Assembly: GCA_037893225.1 (NCBI GenBank) | Contig: JAZGUH010000939.1 | Span: 1 to 64,000, forward strand | Length of the DNA: 64,000 bases | Source: Hippasteria phrygiana | Taxonomy: Eukaryota > Echinodermata > Asteroidea > Valvatida > Goniasteridae | Reading direction: 5' to 3' | Part shown: positions 9,878 to 21,560 of the stretch, one piece after another | How positions within the stretch are numbered: the first letter of the stretch is position 1 | Layout of the letters: each line of letters opens with the position of its first letter | Notes under the pieces: model-generated | The model's database searches: none | Told to the model about the DNA's origin: nothing | Seen by the model: the letters and a program-made list of their open reading frames with translations, nothing else | Program-made: the position numbers and the translations under genes

Positions 9878-10294
9878 TTAAAACCAAACTCGTATAAATA
9901 AACTGGGTTTTACTCCAGAAACACCGGCAATTCTTTTTATTAACGTTTCAATACCTACACATTTTTTGAGGTTACGTTTATCCGTCAGCAATACATTGTC
10001 GTAGTAAATACCATCTTCTTCTTTATGAAATTTTTCATATCTTATATTCGTTGGTTTTCTATAACCTTTGCTTTCCATAAAATCATAAAACAATTCTGCG
10101 TAACCAGTATTTATGCGACCAGAAAGTTGGTCTAACCTATCAAACGCTTCACCCGTCGTCTGTGGTGGTTGACGTGGAGGTGAAAAACTAGTCTCCTCAT
10201 AAGTTTCGCCCCAATCAAGATCAGCGTCGGCATCTACATCGACTTTATTTGTATCAAAGTCACCCATTTCGAAATCTTCTCCGCCTTCAGCCAT
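9878..10294 (-). CDS. Cassette ORF1: acidic-tail protein of unknown function
   Basis: A 138-residue open frame from the ATG at 10294. Residues 1-50 are strongly acidic and probably disordered (DVDADADLDWGETYEE). A Pro-rich stretch follows. The C-terminal part is folded-looking and basic: ELFYDFMESKGYRKP, then FHKEEDGIYYDNVLLTDKRN. It starts 9 nt from the shared 14-bp motif and is followed 24 nt later by ORF2 on the same strand, an operon-like spacing unusual for animal host genes. I do not recognise a function. From memory, proteins of the form YDFL...YENFELRDGxLYYKxxPLT accompany ORF2/ORF3-like proteins in cnidarian repeats (unverified). Confidence 0.62.
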   Translation of the reverse strand: MAEGGEDFEMGDFDTNKVDVDADADLDWGETYEETSFSPPRQPPQTTGEAFDRLDQLSGRINTGYAELFYDFMESKGYRKPTNIRYEKFHKEEDGIYYDNVLLTDKRNLKKCVGIETLIKRIAGVSGVKPSLFIRVWF

Positions 10295-10302
10295 TTTTAA
10301 AT

Positions 10303-10316
10303 AAACAAACGATTAC
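10303..10316 (-). promoter_or_regulatory. 14-bp motif upstream of cassette ORF1 (copy 1)
   Basis: The same AAACAAACGATTAC word as 9009-9022, with T/A-rich flanks, ending 9 nt before the ORF1 ATG. Confidence 0.4.
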
Positions 10317-10972
10317 AAATTAATCGTTTTCTTTTTCTTTTACGCTGTATTTACTACATTTTGAGGAAGTATACATGTAGGTTAGCTTGTAAACATGCCA
10401 GGGGAATTGTATTTGTATTGTGCCAATATTAAATAAATAAAAGGCAATATTAGTCTTGATTTTTTGTCAAAACTATGTATTTCTTTGTCGAGCTGAATTT
10501 CTGTATGTACATGTATGTTGTTTTGTGTGATTCCATTAATTTTATATTCAAGTCTACTTATCGGCACGTGATACAAATAAACATTTTTGTTTCTTAGCCC
10601 TTACCTTGACCATTTTTAAAAAAAGATACAAACTGCCCTGATTTTTACTGGTAATTACTATACATACCAAAACGACGATTAAAAGCCAACTTCTGTCTAA
10701 ACTATCCCTATATGTGCATTTTTATGAACTTCAAGATGTACGTCATGATGTTAAATATTTTGAAAGATCTTAAATTAATTTTTTTAAATGCAATGTGAGG
10801 GTGTGAAATGCTCTATAATTTGAAGAACCTGCCAGCAAATTTATTTCTGCACCTGAAGATTTTGAGTTCGACTTATCCGGAGTTATCGGTCCAAAATTTT
10901 GAGTTAGTGTGGGCATGTTTATATACATGATTTGCTATTCTTTTCACGGGAATAAATTCTTATTTCGAGTTA

Positions 10973-12951
10973 CAGTAATTTTCGGAATATAGGCCGCGGC
11001 TTATATACGTTGATTCTCACGATGAAAAATGTCCCTGCGACTTATACTCCGGGCGGCTTATACTGCAACATTTGACAAATAAAATCAGTCACACAGGGTT
11101 CGAAATTCAAGACGGCCACGGCGGCCAGTGCTGTCGATGCCCTTTTAGTTGCCGTGATGCCCTTTGTAAAAATGCACTATTCACGGCCAGTTGTGCTGTG
11201 CCCCATTAATACTTTGGCCTTTGTGCCCTTCTTGCCGAACCAAGCCCTCAATTTTTCAGTACCAAACCGTTGCCGGATCCTACAAAAAGGTGCTTTTCGA
11301 TTGCCCGTGCACGTGATGAGCGATAGTGCCAGCTAGCCGGCCGGGGCGATCGCGCTAGCCCGCACGGCCCGTGCACCCCATGTAAAAACCTTAACAAAAC
11401 CGGAAACCTTGATTCCCCAAACAGACTGGTTCCCATCCGTGCATTATTTTTCTTCTTTCTTGCTGGGTTGGGAACCAATCACAGCCTAAAAACAAGCTCT
11501 GAATCCGCAGCCGAATCCGCGGCTTGCTTTAGCCAGGTACATGTAGCTCTTACTACAGTAACTGAACCCCCCCAAAGCCGGCTAAGCCATGTGTGCGGTT
11601 TAGCGATGGTCCAGAGGGAGTAGCGTTGCCTGTTCAACTTAACACAACAAACTCCCCTTGTGCAAACGATCATGCATAGTGCATGTGTGCTGCGATGTAC
11701 GTGCATTGATGACTCGGACACGTGGAAATGTAGTACACTGTTTCAGGAAACTGGCCTTATACATCGATTCGTGTACATCCCTTTAGAGTGACTATAACAT
11801 GTATAAGCGATTTAAAGTTAATGACAGTCAGGTTTGAATAACAGAAATTGTTTTTACATTAAAAAAATAACAGGAAAAAAATAAAAATAAAAATGTCATT
11901 TCTATTAGTGAATTTTTGTTTCTCTAGTGATTTAAATCATGATTTAAATCAATGATTTAAATCGAGTGCCCCAGGAAATGTTGACGTCACGAAGGCCAAA
12001 ATGGCCTTGGCCCGGGCCACGCGTGCAGGCGGCGCTCCGGGCCAGGCAGTCATGTTTTCGTTAGTTGCCATTTACGTTCGCTCTACTCACATGTTGGAAA
12101 TAAAGGAAACCAGTCCAGAGGGACCGAATAGACTTGCAAATGTACCATAAGTACATGTATGTGTGGTGCGTCTGTTCGTTTTTGTCCGTTTTATCATTTT
12201 GTAATCCATGTTGTTTATTACTTCACCGGTCAATTGGTGACTGTTGAGCTCAGATTAGTGGTTAAAGTTGTCATTTTCTTTTGTATCCCCCCCCCCCCCC
12301 CCCCCCCCCCCGCCCCGTCAAAAAAAGAAAGAAAAAACGAACTGCCGTGCCGCACGACCCACCCAGCCAGGACACTCATCCAGCCCACCAAAATTGGTAA
12401 TTTCGAGGACTTACACAATAAAAGTTTATTTGTAATGGGCTACATGTACGTGCGTGTCGAATGAGGAGCTGTCCACATAGCAACTGCACTTCCATGGGCA
12501 GTACGTCGCTGGTATTACGCACCGCGCTCCTTGTTCATTTGATACTCGTATACCAGTGGGATTGCTTTGTCTGTTTGCCGACTCTTGATAATTGCATTTT
12601 CAATAAGAATATCATAGCGGGAACCAGACACTTATATTGAAGTCAGGTAAGATGGCGTCGATATTAACCCCCCAACTCGCCTTTTCTTTCCGCTGAGGGG
12701 GTAGTTGTGCACGGAGCCCATAGTGACACTCGTTCGCGCGCTGCTTACACTTTAGGATTGCATGTGTAGTGGAACCATTTACATACTAGCGCTTCAGCAT
12801 GCAGCACGGTGACTTTGGTGGTTGGACGTCGTCAGCGGCGCGGTGCGGCTTATACGCCGGTGCGGCTAATACGCCAACTTAAAATCTTCATTTGCAGATT
12901 TTTGCGTGCTGAGGCTTATACTTCAAGCTACCTATATTCTGAAAATTACAG
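10973..12951. mobile_element. About 2-kb element with short inverted termini
   Basis: The left end CAGTAATTTTCGGAATATAG and the reverse of the right end (CTGTAATTTTCAGAATATAG) match at 18 of 20 positions. TA flanks both sides (10971-10972 and 12952-12953). Subterminal GCGGCTTATA words occur at both ends. The interior is non-coding and includes a poly-C run (12286-12311). A TA-target DNA transposon is likely. The interior may be composite. Confidence 0.55.
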
Positions 12952-13054
12952 TAATCATGAATGTTTTCGAGTTAACCGGTTGTGACCTATCGAGATTTCA
13001 CTGTACATGTACGTTAGTAAATTTCAGCACGTAAAACCCAATATGAATAATTAA

Positions 13055-13122
13055 TGAGCATATTCTACCCCCCCCTCCCACCCCCCTCCCACCCCCCTCC
13101 CACCCCCCCCCCCCCCCCCCCC
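13055..13122. repeat. CCCCCTCCCA tandem repeat and poly-C
   Basis: A decamer array running into a poly-C tract. Confidence 0.85.
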
Positions 13123-13505
13123 GATTTTCTCAACGGATTCACATAATTCACGTTGGTTGACTTTTGACGGCCAAAAACCGGAATTCCGGGGAAAAACGGA
13201 AAAACCACATCTCTGTAATATTTTTACCCTCCACTGAATAAAATTTACTTAGTTGGAAAGATTGCATGAAAAACAAGAAAAGCTAATTTTTTGGTAAAAT
13301 TTATGGAAAAAATGATTATTTTGAAATTGACATTGTTTCACTTTTAACGAGACTTTAAAAAAAAACATTTCAAAAAACTTAAATTCAGATACATGTATTT
13401 GGTCATATGGACAACTTATTTACATCTGTAATTTAATAATATGATGGTTAACGCTCAGTTTCCAGAGAATGGCCCAACAGATTTTAAGAAGTATACATGT
13501 ACATG

Positions 13506-14415
13506 TAGTCGGACTCCCTATTATCGCGGCAACTCTATTATCGCGGCATCGGAAATTCCTTTTTTTTCCCGTTGCCAAAACTCCTTCGACTGGCAATTTT
13601 ATATCCAATTCATCAAGCATTAAGGACTTTCTGCTGATTTGTGTAAAAAAATGACGATTAAAAAATGTTGTGTCGGGACTTTTAACGATTTTTAATAAAT
13701 ATTCACGTTTTCCAAAACTTGTACATTTTGCCTCACGGTGTCTGCTAAAAGGTACTGTCTATATTTTCACATGAATCGTTAATGGTGCTCTGTCCATGGA
13801 AGTTCCATTGTCTGGTTCCCATTCTACAGCTGCAAGTGCAAAATGACGCCGAAGGACGATATTTCCACCGCGAAATCGTAGAAACATTTACGGGATCAAA
13901 ATAAGGACAGTGCGGTAAAACAAATATAACGACGCACCGTGTAAAGTGAATGGCGCCCCCAATCGTCAATCAGTAGACTTGTCTCAGTGAATTTTGTCGC
14001 CTTCGAGGGGGGGACAGGGTGTTAAGAAATTATCTTGCAGGGCCTAATCGTCTTTAATCAACTTGAACTTTACAGGGAAAATATCAGACTTTATTAAGGG
14101 GATGTTTTGGTCAAACATTAACCATGAATAAAAAAGTTGAAATCATTGTAAAAAACACTTCCCACATACCGCGATAATACAGAGTCTGTACTCCGCCGAG
14201 CAATGACGAGCAATGACGAGCATGTCTATTTTCACAGGCATCGCATGGGAATAAACCAAACCACCGTCGGATTTTTTATGTCAGTTTAAAAAGAGCAAGA
14301 GTTATACAACACAAAAGACAGGACAATTCGGGAAGGTTAGTGAGCAATCTCTATTCCGATCGGGAAACGTGATATCACCCTGATAAATACCGCGGTAATA
14401 CAGCGTCCCACCCTA
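13506..14415. mobile_element. Possible pogo/Tigger-like non-autonomous element
   Basis: The left GTCGGACTCCCTATTATCGC and the reverse of the right end, GTGGGACGCTGTATTACCGC, are similar and resemble pogo-type ends. An additional internal copy (ACCGCGATAATACAGAGTCT) is at about 14170. No transposase and no clean target duplication. Confidence 0.35.
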
Positions 14416-14798
14416 CATCTATCAATGTATTTCAATCTAATAGATTTTATCATCAAACAAACCACAAGCGCTTTTAGATTTTAATAGATTTTAGGAAGAT
14501 CTCACAGAGTGTACAGTCTAGTACATTAGGTGTTTTTTTCCTTCAAGACATTTTCTTTCGTATTTCATTAGTAGGAATATCCAATATATCTATTCAGTTT
14601 AAATATTCAACAGCAGACATCGCAACTTCAAGAAATCATGGGAAAAGATTGTGAAACAGTGTTTATTTTCTTTGGCACTGCCTTTATGTCTTGTCTGTGG
14701 GCCTTGGCCTGAAGCTTGTGTATAATTTCACAAAATTACTTCATCTTTATAAACAATTAAAATTAATATACATGTAGTAAGCATCACTCAATACTCAC

Positions 14799-14947
14799 CA
14801 TCTGGCGAATCTAACCAAGATATGCTGCTTTCCAAGAGTAAGAGCAAGTATGGTGTATGAGTAGTTGTGCCAATCAATCATAAACTTGCTACCATACAAT
14901 CTACTACACAACCAAGCTACTCCTAAAGTGGGGATGGCTGGAGAATT
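14799..14947 (-). CDS. ALG1: ALG1 exon 4
   Basis: A 149-nt exon with acceptor TTCACAACAG and donor GTGAGT. It carries the most recognisable ALG1 block: NSPAIPTLGVAWL, then GSKFMIDWHNYSYTI, then LVRFAR. The IDWHNYGY/SY motif is diagnostic of the GT33 family. It ends with TG, which joins the leading G of exon 5 to make the conserved Trp of the family's KWYE/RWFE segment. Confidence 0.93.
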
Positions 14948-15512
14948 CTGTTGTGAAAGAGATAAAGGGTTTAAGGCAGTTTGTAAATTTCTTTCCACAC
15001 TAACAGTTACAAAGGTGTGATATTATTTAGACGGCACCAAGGACAGGAGTCGATACATCAAGTCATTTGCCAAGTTTTCCCTCTTTTTACATCTAATATC
15101 CTTGTCAAAACATTGCCCACCAAAAAGTTTGATAAATTTCTTATATATGTAGGTTTCAAGAAATTACAGAAGATACTTCACAGGCCTCGACCTTAGCACT
15201 AGCCCGGCGTACAATGTCTAGTAAAAACTGCTCCGGGCTAGTGAAAAGCACTCTTTAACTTGCCCGGCGGGCTAGTTAAAAAAGTATACCTACATGTACC
15301 TGTTTAAAATTGTCACTTTTGCTTGATATAAATAAAACAAACGTTCTTGGTAAGTTTGAGTGAATTTTCTTGTTTCATTTAATAACCGAGTACAGCGCTG
15401 CGGCGTCGACGTCCCGCAGTCAATACTATGCCGCGCCGCTGCGCTAGCATGCTCGCTGTAACTTCTTGAAGAAAGTTACCCAGCAGCTACATGTGTGTAC
15501 ATGTGAAAAAGC

Positions 15513-16219
15513 TAGGGCTGTCCCGAATATACCGAATATCAGATTGTCAGCTGAATATTCGAATACCTTTTTGTCGGGTCGAATTTTCGAAAAAAAATTG
15601 CACGTACAGATATGACCGATGCTAATTTTATAGAAAATTTACGGAGCTTAGCGTCAAACATGTCAAATGTCGCATTTTTGTCAACGGTACTTTTTGTTGG
15701 CGGAGTTTTATTGTTCCCATCCATTAAACACTTGACAAAACGGAGGCTGTTTTTTTGTGTTTTTTTTTTTTTAATGAGCTTGATACACTGTACAACAGGC
15801 ACATGCAACAAAAATGTCGATCAAGCGGTCCATCATATCGATCGCCGCACTTAAAACACCGGCATGCTTTGCGTGCAACTTTTTACCACAGCAGCATGCA
15901 GTTGCAGCTGATGCATAAAAAACTTGATCAGCGAGTATCAAATATTCAAATATTCGGTCAAACCCAGTTTTGAATAATCAAATATTAACCCTTTGAAGCC
16001 GGATGACGCCAATAGATGAAAAAATTAATTCCCACCAGGCTGGATGATGTCTATTCACACCATTTTCTGCATTTTTAATCCATTGTTGGATTATTGTGTA
16101 TTTTACGCTTGGCCGCACAAACCTCGTGTCCATTTTGCTTGGCTGCACAGGCCGCCCCGGCACCTCACTATAAATAACCGTACTCAATGGGTTAAATTAA
16201 TCGAAAATCAACAGCCCTA
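15513..16219. mobile_element. Non-autonomous hAT element with 8-bp target duplication
   Basis: TAGGGCTGTCCCGAATAT at the left and CAACAGCCCTA at the right, flanked by the exact 8-bp duplication GAAAAAGC (15505-15512, 16220-16227). Subterminal ATTCGAATA words occur. No transposase frame. It hosts a TTAA MITE (15989-16191). Confidence 0.93.
15989..16191. mobile_element. 203-bp piggyBac-like MITE, TTAA duplication, nested in hAT
   Basis: Begins CCCTTTGA and ends CAATGGG, flanked by TTAA on both sides (15985-15988, 16192-16195). A related copy, with its right end lost, is inside the hAT-like element at about 45583-45770 (shared AATCCATTGTTGGATTATTG). Confidence 0.75.
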
Positions 16220-16463
16220 GAAAAAGCGTGGCTTTATTCACGTACATGTACTTTGGTTATGAACTTGCATTAAATTGGCACATTTATCTTGACCAACAAT
16301 TTGTGTTGTGTTTACACACCAATCAGTATAAACACACATAGCCATACAAAAGCCGTACTAAGTTTCAAAGTTTCCATAGGTTTACACATGTACATTGTAC
16401 ATGTACACAACCATTGATGCGCCAAGCAGGGCTCAGTTAGCACTCTAGTACTTAAATATAGCT

Positions 16464-17643
16464 GGGTCATTCCATGAAGTTGAGACACAATGTGTGACAT
16501 ATTGGTAAAATTTTTAAATTGGTGTGAAATAAATTTGTCACACCACATGTGATTCTATACAATTATTTCATCATAGGTTAGATTCATTGTGACATAATAT
16601 TTAGTTTAGGGTCCTCTCTCTTGAGTTTCACATGAACTCCCATAGACTTACTATGGATAAATCAACGATGTAACAAGGGACACGGTGTCCCGGTTACATC
16701 TTAGTTTATGTTGCTCATAATTCATAAATAATCATGTTAAAGCATCCAAATCTGTATGTGGTAGTTAGAAAATGTTATCCTTTTACATACCCCTCAAATA
16801 CAGTTGGCTAAAACATTTGATGTAATAATTGATTTGGCAAGCCTGCAAGGATGTAACATGGGACACCGCTCCATCAAGGGTGGCAAACTAACACATGACA
16901 CCAATTTAGGGGGTCTTTTTTATGTTTTTAAAAAGAGGTACTCCAAGTCTTTGTTATCATGTTGCATGGACATTTCACATACTGCTTACAGATAAATTAT
17001 GGGAGAAAGTTCCCAAAATTGCTAGGATGTAACGTGGGACACCACCGTTACATCCGAGTCCATTTTGCCCTAATTTTGAAAAGGCAGTCCAATATATTGA
17101 CTCTACAAGTTAATTTTATTAAAACGGTAATCACACAAAAGAACAGAAATTTAATTCAGACTTCATTTGATGAAAAGTAAGAAAGCTAGACATGCAAGCA
17201 GGATGTAACAAAATTTAACTGAGTGGGACACCATCCGTTACCTCTCTAACCACAGATTTGTTTGCCATATAACAGAAAAGATGTAAGAGATACTGAAAAT
17301 ATGATTTGTTGTTAAGTTACATGCAGTTTTTGCTAACTGCTCATGTAAAAGAAAAGAAAATACTTAATTTTTTTAAACCTCTGAACCCTATTTGTATTTT
17401 GTAAGTTTTTATGTCACAAAATTACCCCATAATTTAGCCCGGGACACCATCACACTTGGTGACAAAACATAAATATATCTCAAATAATGCCCTCATGTTT
17501 TGTATCATTCGAAAGCCTTCCTTTTACTCTTCAAGTTCACACCATAATCACCATTAAAGTCAGTTTAGTTTAAACAAGAAACAAAAATTACATAATCAAA
17601 GAATGCCAAAATGTGTGTGTGTCTCAATTTCATGGAATAACCC
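16464..17643. mobile_element. GGGTCATTCC-ended element, copy 1
   Basis: Left GGGTCATTCCATGAAGTTGA; the right end is its reverse complement with few changes. The interior has four spaced words of the form GGATGTAACRTGGGACACC, some followed by GGTGTCC palindromes. Non-coding. The flanking 4-mers AGCT/ACCT do not give a convincing duplication. Same family as 21795-35421. Superfamily not recognised. Confidence 0.7.
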
Positions 17644-17942
17644 ACCTACAATATAATCCTGAACCCAAATTACAATCCACTCCAATCCGTTCAAATCTTG
17701 CCTTTAAAACATACTATTCTACTTTATCTAGACGTTTTCCTCATTCATCAATTATCACTTTGGTGATTTGATTTCTTCCACTATTGTTCTGTTATATGTA
17801 TTTTTTATAATTTAAGTTTAAATAATGATGTGAACAACAAATAACCAACTGGGAGCCCAGTCATTTTAATAGCTCCACCTTTGCCCCAACATTTTATCAA
17901 CAAGTCAGTTTTAACTGCTGTTACATTGCTTCTTATAATTAC

Positions 17943-18049
17943 CTGAACCAATACGTGAGAAGGCCACTGTAGTTGCAGAAGCATCACCCAAAATAGCTGC
18001 AGCGATTGCCAAATCACTTTGAATACATATCTGAAAAGACTGGGGAATA
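17943..18049 (-). CDS. ALG1: ALG1 exon 3
   Basis: A 107-nt exon with acceptor TTCTTGCAG and donor GTAATT. It encodes the amphipathic stretch LFRYVFKVIWQSLQLFWVML, then HVLVQ. This corresponds to the ALG1 region with a hydrophobic helix that precedes the QNPPGLP motif. It starts with two nucleotides completing a Val codon and ends in phase 0, so the Gln at its end runs directly into the NSPAIP of exon 4. Confidence 0.87.
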
Positions 18050-19740
18050 CTGCAAGAAAATTTGTATTCAGGAACACAGTTAATAAAAGGGGCATCAGAA
18101 ATGATAAGGCTCGTTACAACTCTTCTGCTCTAACCAAAATTATTTACCAAATTAAAGGAAATACATAATTTTGTTGTACATATGTGGAGAGATGTGATAC
18201 ACGGCACATTTCAGTATTGGAAAAGGGGCTCTGAATTGATACATTATATATCAATTCCTGGGGGTACAATTTCACTGAAAATGGCTTAAAGTTAAAGCTT
18301 ACAGCCTAAGGAACCTACATGTAGACATACATGTACCTCATGTTGAAGCATTTTCGTGAGCATTTTCTTTTTTCAAAATTAAGCAGATACAAAATTGCCC
18401 CCTGAATGAGAATGTCTGTTACATCTGCTGCACTGCTGTCTTTAAAAATGGTGTTCAACCACAGAGTAATTAAGGATTAAAAAAAAAAAAAATCAGCCTC
18501 AAACCGTTTCAACTATCAATTAAAGGTATTTATAGCAACAAAAACTGTAAACATTATATTGCTTAATTTTCTGACTAAATTAAACTTATCGATTCCGTAC
18601 ATAACTCTTGGTGTCCGCCTCGTTGTAATGTAGTCTCGCTCTTACCTAATATCGCATGCAAACATCTTTATCTCGCCTGCACATCTAAACTATGCACATG
18701 CGATCACTTTACAAAATATCAACGTCATAGAGGGCCTCGAATCAGCGGCAAGCTTTAATGACTGGTGTCCTATCACATTGATTTTTCGTGTCCGTGCGTT
18801 ATGTGCGCATTCCGTCACGCAATGCGGGCTCGCCGAAGTCAGAACACCCAATGTTGCAAATTTCTAGCAAGCTAGGGAGTTGTACTATCATGTGGCCTGA
18901 CCAAGGTTGGCTGTGATTAGTTGGGTTTTCTGAAGTGGTGCGTTGTGTCTTCGTGTCCGTTATCTGGGCACAAGTTATGTACGGAACTGGGATAGGCATG
19001 GGTGAGTTTTTTCGTGTCATCAGTGCCCACATTTCTTGAAATTCCGGGTTGCCAGAATGTTCAAATGTTATGCCACAAATGGTAAATGTAATTTTTCTTA
19101 CTACGATGGGAACATTTACATGTAGTGCTTCAAAACAACAACGAGAGGCTAAAGTGTTTCAGTTTTGGGGAAGTCCAGCAAATTTTCCGCTGATTTATGT
19201 AAACATGGCGGCATGAATTTTTCGTCCGCGTTATGTTCGAATGGCGATTTACTAGTTTTTTAGTTTCTTGAGGATACATTTTTCTTTTTCAGTTTTCGTA
19301 ATGGTAGTCATCTAACTTAACTCAATTAGAAACAAGACAAATGTTTTGACGGGGTTTAGGTATTGATTTCTGGCGTACATAATTCGGACACCGAGATCTG
19401 GAGGTTATGCAAAATGTACATAATGCAACATGAACATCGAATTAAAGCTCATAAATTAGTTAAATTGTACATGCATAAAATTACTATTTAAACAAACATA
19501 CAACTATACAACTTTTTTCAAAGCATGGTGCCATAAACTGGTGAAGAGCAATGACAAATCTCCATACATGTATATTAACAATTTGGTGTCCATGTTTTGA
19601 TGTTATGTACAATTATTTGTCATGGTTAACCTTGCCCACTGTAAGAGATTTGGATTCCAGTACTTTTCTATCAGTCTTTCTATGGTTATGGGTCAGTGCA
19701 ACATTTTAAGACAAACTATTTAGTTGTCCACTCAAATCTC
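18050..19740. other. Intron 2 stretch without recognisable gene
   Basis: AT-rich non-coding DNA between ALG1 exon 3 and the hAT fragment. A poly-A run is at about 18479-18492. No open frame, RNA gene or complete element recognised. Confidence 0.5.
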
Positions 19741-19744
19741 AATA

Positions 19745-20091
19745 GTTATTTCATAAAAATTGTTCTCCTTGCTTGACGATAAATACGGCAATCGATAGCA
19801 ATATAGGCGCATTATTTACACTATACATGTAAATAAAAAGTTTGAAAGGATGATGTCACTTCGACTTGAACCTCGCTTACAAGGAAATTAATTTTAGCGA
19901 ATTTGCTGGTAAAAAGAAAGTATCACCGATTTTTTAAAGGGAAAATAGGGGTTCCGAAAAAAATCTCCGATTTAACAAACGATATCGGCAATATCTTGAT
20001 TTTTCGATTTAAAGAAACATGTAGCCGATTTCAATTTTTGGGCAGCGAATATCGCATCATCGCGATTTTATCGTCGTATCGCCCAGCACTA
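19745..20091 (+). mobile_element. Right-end fragment of the hAT family seen at 57914
   Basis: Shares the sequence from CTTGCTTGACGATAAATACG to the terminal CGTATCGCCCAGCACTA with 57914-59107. The first roughly 370 bp of the family are missing. Confidence 0.8.
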
Positions 20092-20753
20092 GTACATGTA
20101 TGTCATGTTGCATAGTATTAGACATACTTTAAAGAACAACTTCAATGCCGTGGGGAAATTCTCTGCCCAGTATGAGAAATGTGCTCCTAAAGGACACCAA
20201 GTTATGTACAGAAGATATCTCCCTTTAAGGGATGGTGTATCTCTTGTTTTGAGTTGTCTTGCTCCACCAGTTCATTTTTAAGTTTCTATGGACTATATTA
20301 AATATCTTTACAGGATAAATGATGGTAACATCTGTTGTTCATTTTTAGGTCTGTTTTGTAACAAAAATGTGTCGTGTATCATATCCCTGCACACATGTAC
20401 ATTTAAAAAATTAAAAATCTTATAAATTTGCTGAATTTTCTTATATGTATATATACATTTGCTTATAAATTTGTGCAAATCCTAAAGTAGCAAAACAAAT
20501 CCCATCCCTAAAAAAAATTACTCAGCTTGGGTATATTAATCTTATCCAACTTAAATCAAGCTTATTTCCAAAAATATTGATTTAAATCCTTGAAAGGAAT
20601 CCTACCTGTTTTATAAAGAAAATTATGATCAATACCAAACAATTTTATTCAGAATCAATCTTAGCCACACACCTGATCCAAATACATTTTAGGATCAAAA
20701 CAATTAATCTAGACTCAAGTGTTACAATGGCAAGATATTTGGCAGAAGACTAA

Positions 20754-21560
20754 AGCCGTGTCCGCACTGGACTTTTATTTTGGAAGGTTTTACCGAAACG
20801 ATGGTAAAATGACAAATGGTCAAATGTGACTACTGTCCGCACTTTGACTTTCGACACATGAAAATGTTACCGAGATGGTGGTAGAAGTAACCGAGCTGTC
20901 AGTATAATGACTCATGAGGGTGCTTTGCGTGACCTTTCTGCATTGACCCGATTGACCCAAAGCGCTCACGCCTGTTCATTCTTTTTGGCATATGTACATG
21001 TAGTACACGTTGATACATGTAATGCCCTTCATTCATGACATTATCATCTGGGAATGATGTACTGCATGGTAGCACCAATCAAACTTCCAACTTTATCAAT
21101 AATAAAATCTGCCATGATTGCGCCGAAAAGAGGAACAACGCACTGGAATTTTTAAACTTGCTACATATGCGCCACATATGCGCCACATATGCGCCACATA
21201 TGCGCCACATATGCGCCACATATGCGCCACATATGCGCCACATATGCGCCACATACATGTATGCGCCACATATGCGCCACATATGCGCCAAACCGCGGTG
21301 AAACAATGCAAAGCGCATGCGTGGTATCCTGAGCCGCTTTTACCGACTCGCACTGTCCGCACTGGACTTACATGTATCGTCTCGGGAAAAGTTACCTGGT
21401 CAGTTTTCCTGGGCAGCAGTTGCCCAGTAGAAGTAACCGCTGGACTCCGGAAAAGTAACTTAAAGGAAAACGTCCCAAGCTGTCCGCACTGGACTTAAAA
21501 TGGGAAAAGTACCCATCGTCTCGTTAAGCTTTACTAAAATAGTCCAGTACGGACAGGGCT
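20754..21560. mobile_element. Harbinger-like non-autonomous element, TAA duplication
   Basis: Left AGCCGTGTCCGCACTGGACT; reverse of right AGCCCTGTCCGTACTGGACT; both flanked by TAA (20751-20753, 21561-21563). The CTGTCCGCACTGGACTT word is repeated internally near 21351 and 21480. A 3-bp TAA/TWA target fits PIF/Harbinger. No transposase. It contains the 11-bp minisatellite. Confidence 0.65.
21165..21292. repeat. 11-bp minisatellite (ACATATGCGCC), about 11 copies
   Basis: A near-perfect array interrupted once by ACATGT. The array is open in several frames on both strands because the unit lacks stops. None is a real gene. Confidence 0.92.

Noticed and set aside
21035..21498. His/Met/Arg-rich open frames (HMRHICATYAP)
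   Set aside because: Direct product of the 11-bp minisatellite, open in several frames on both strands.
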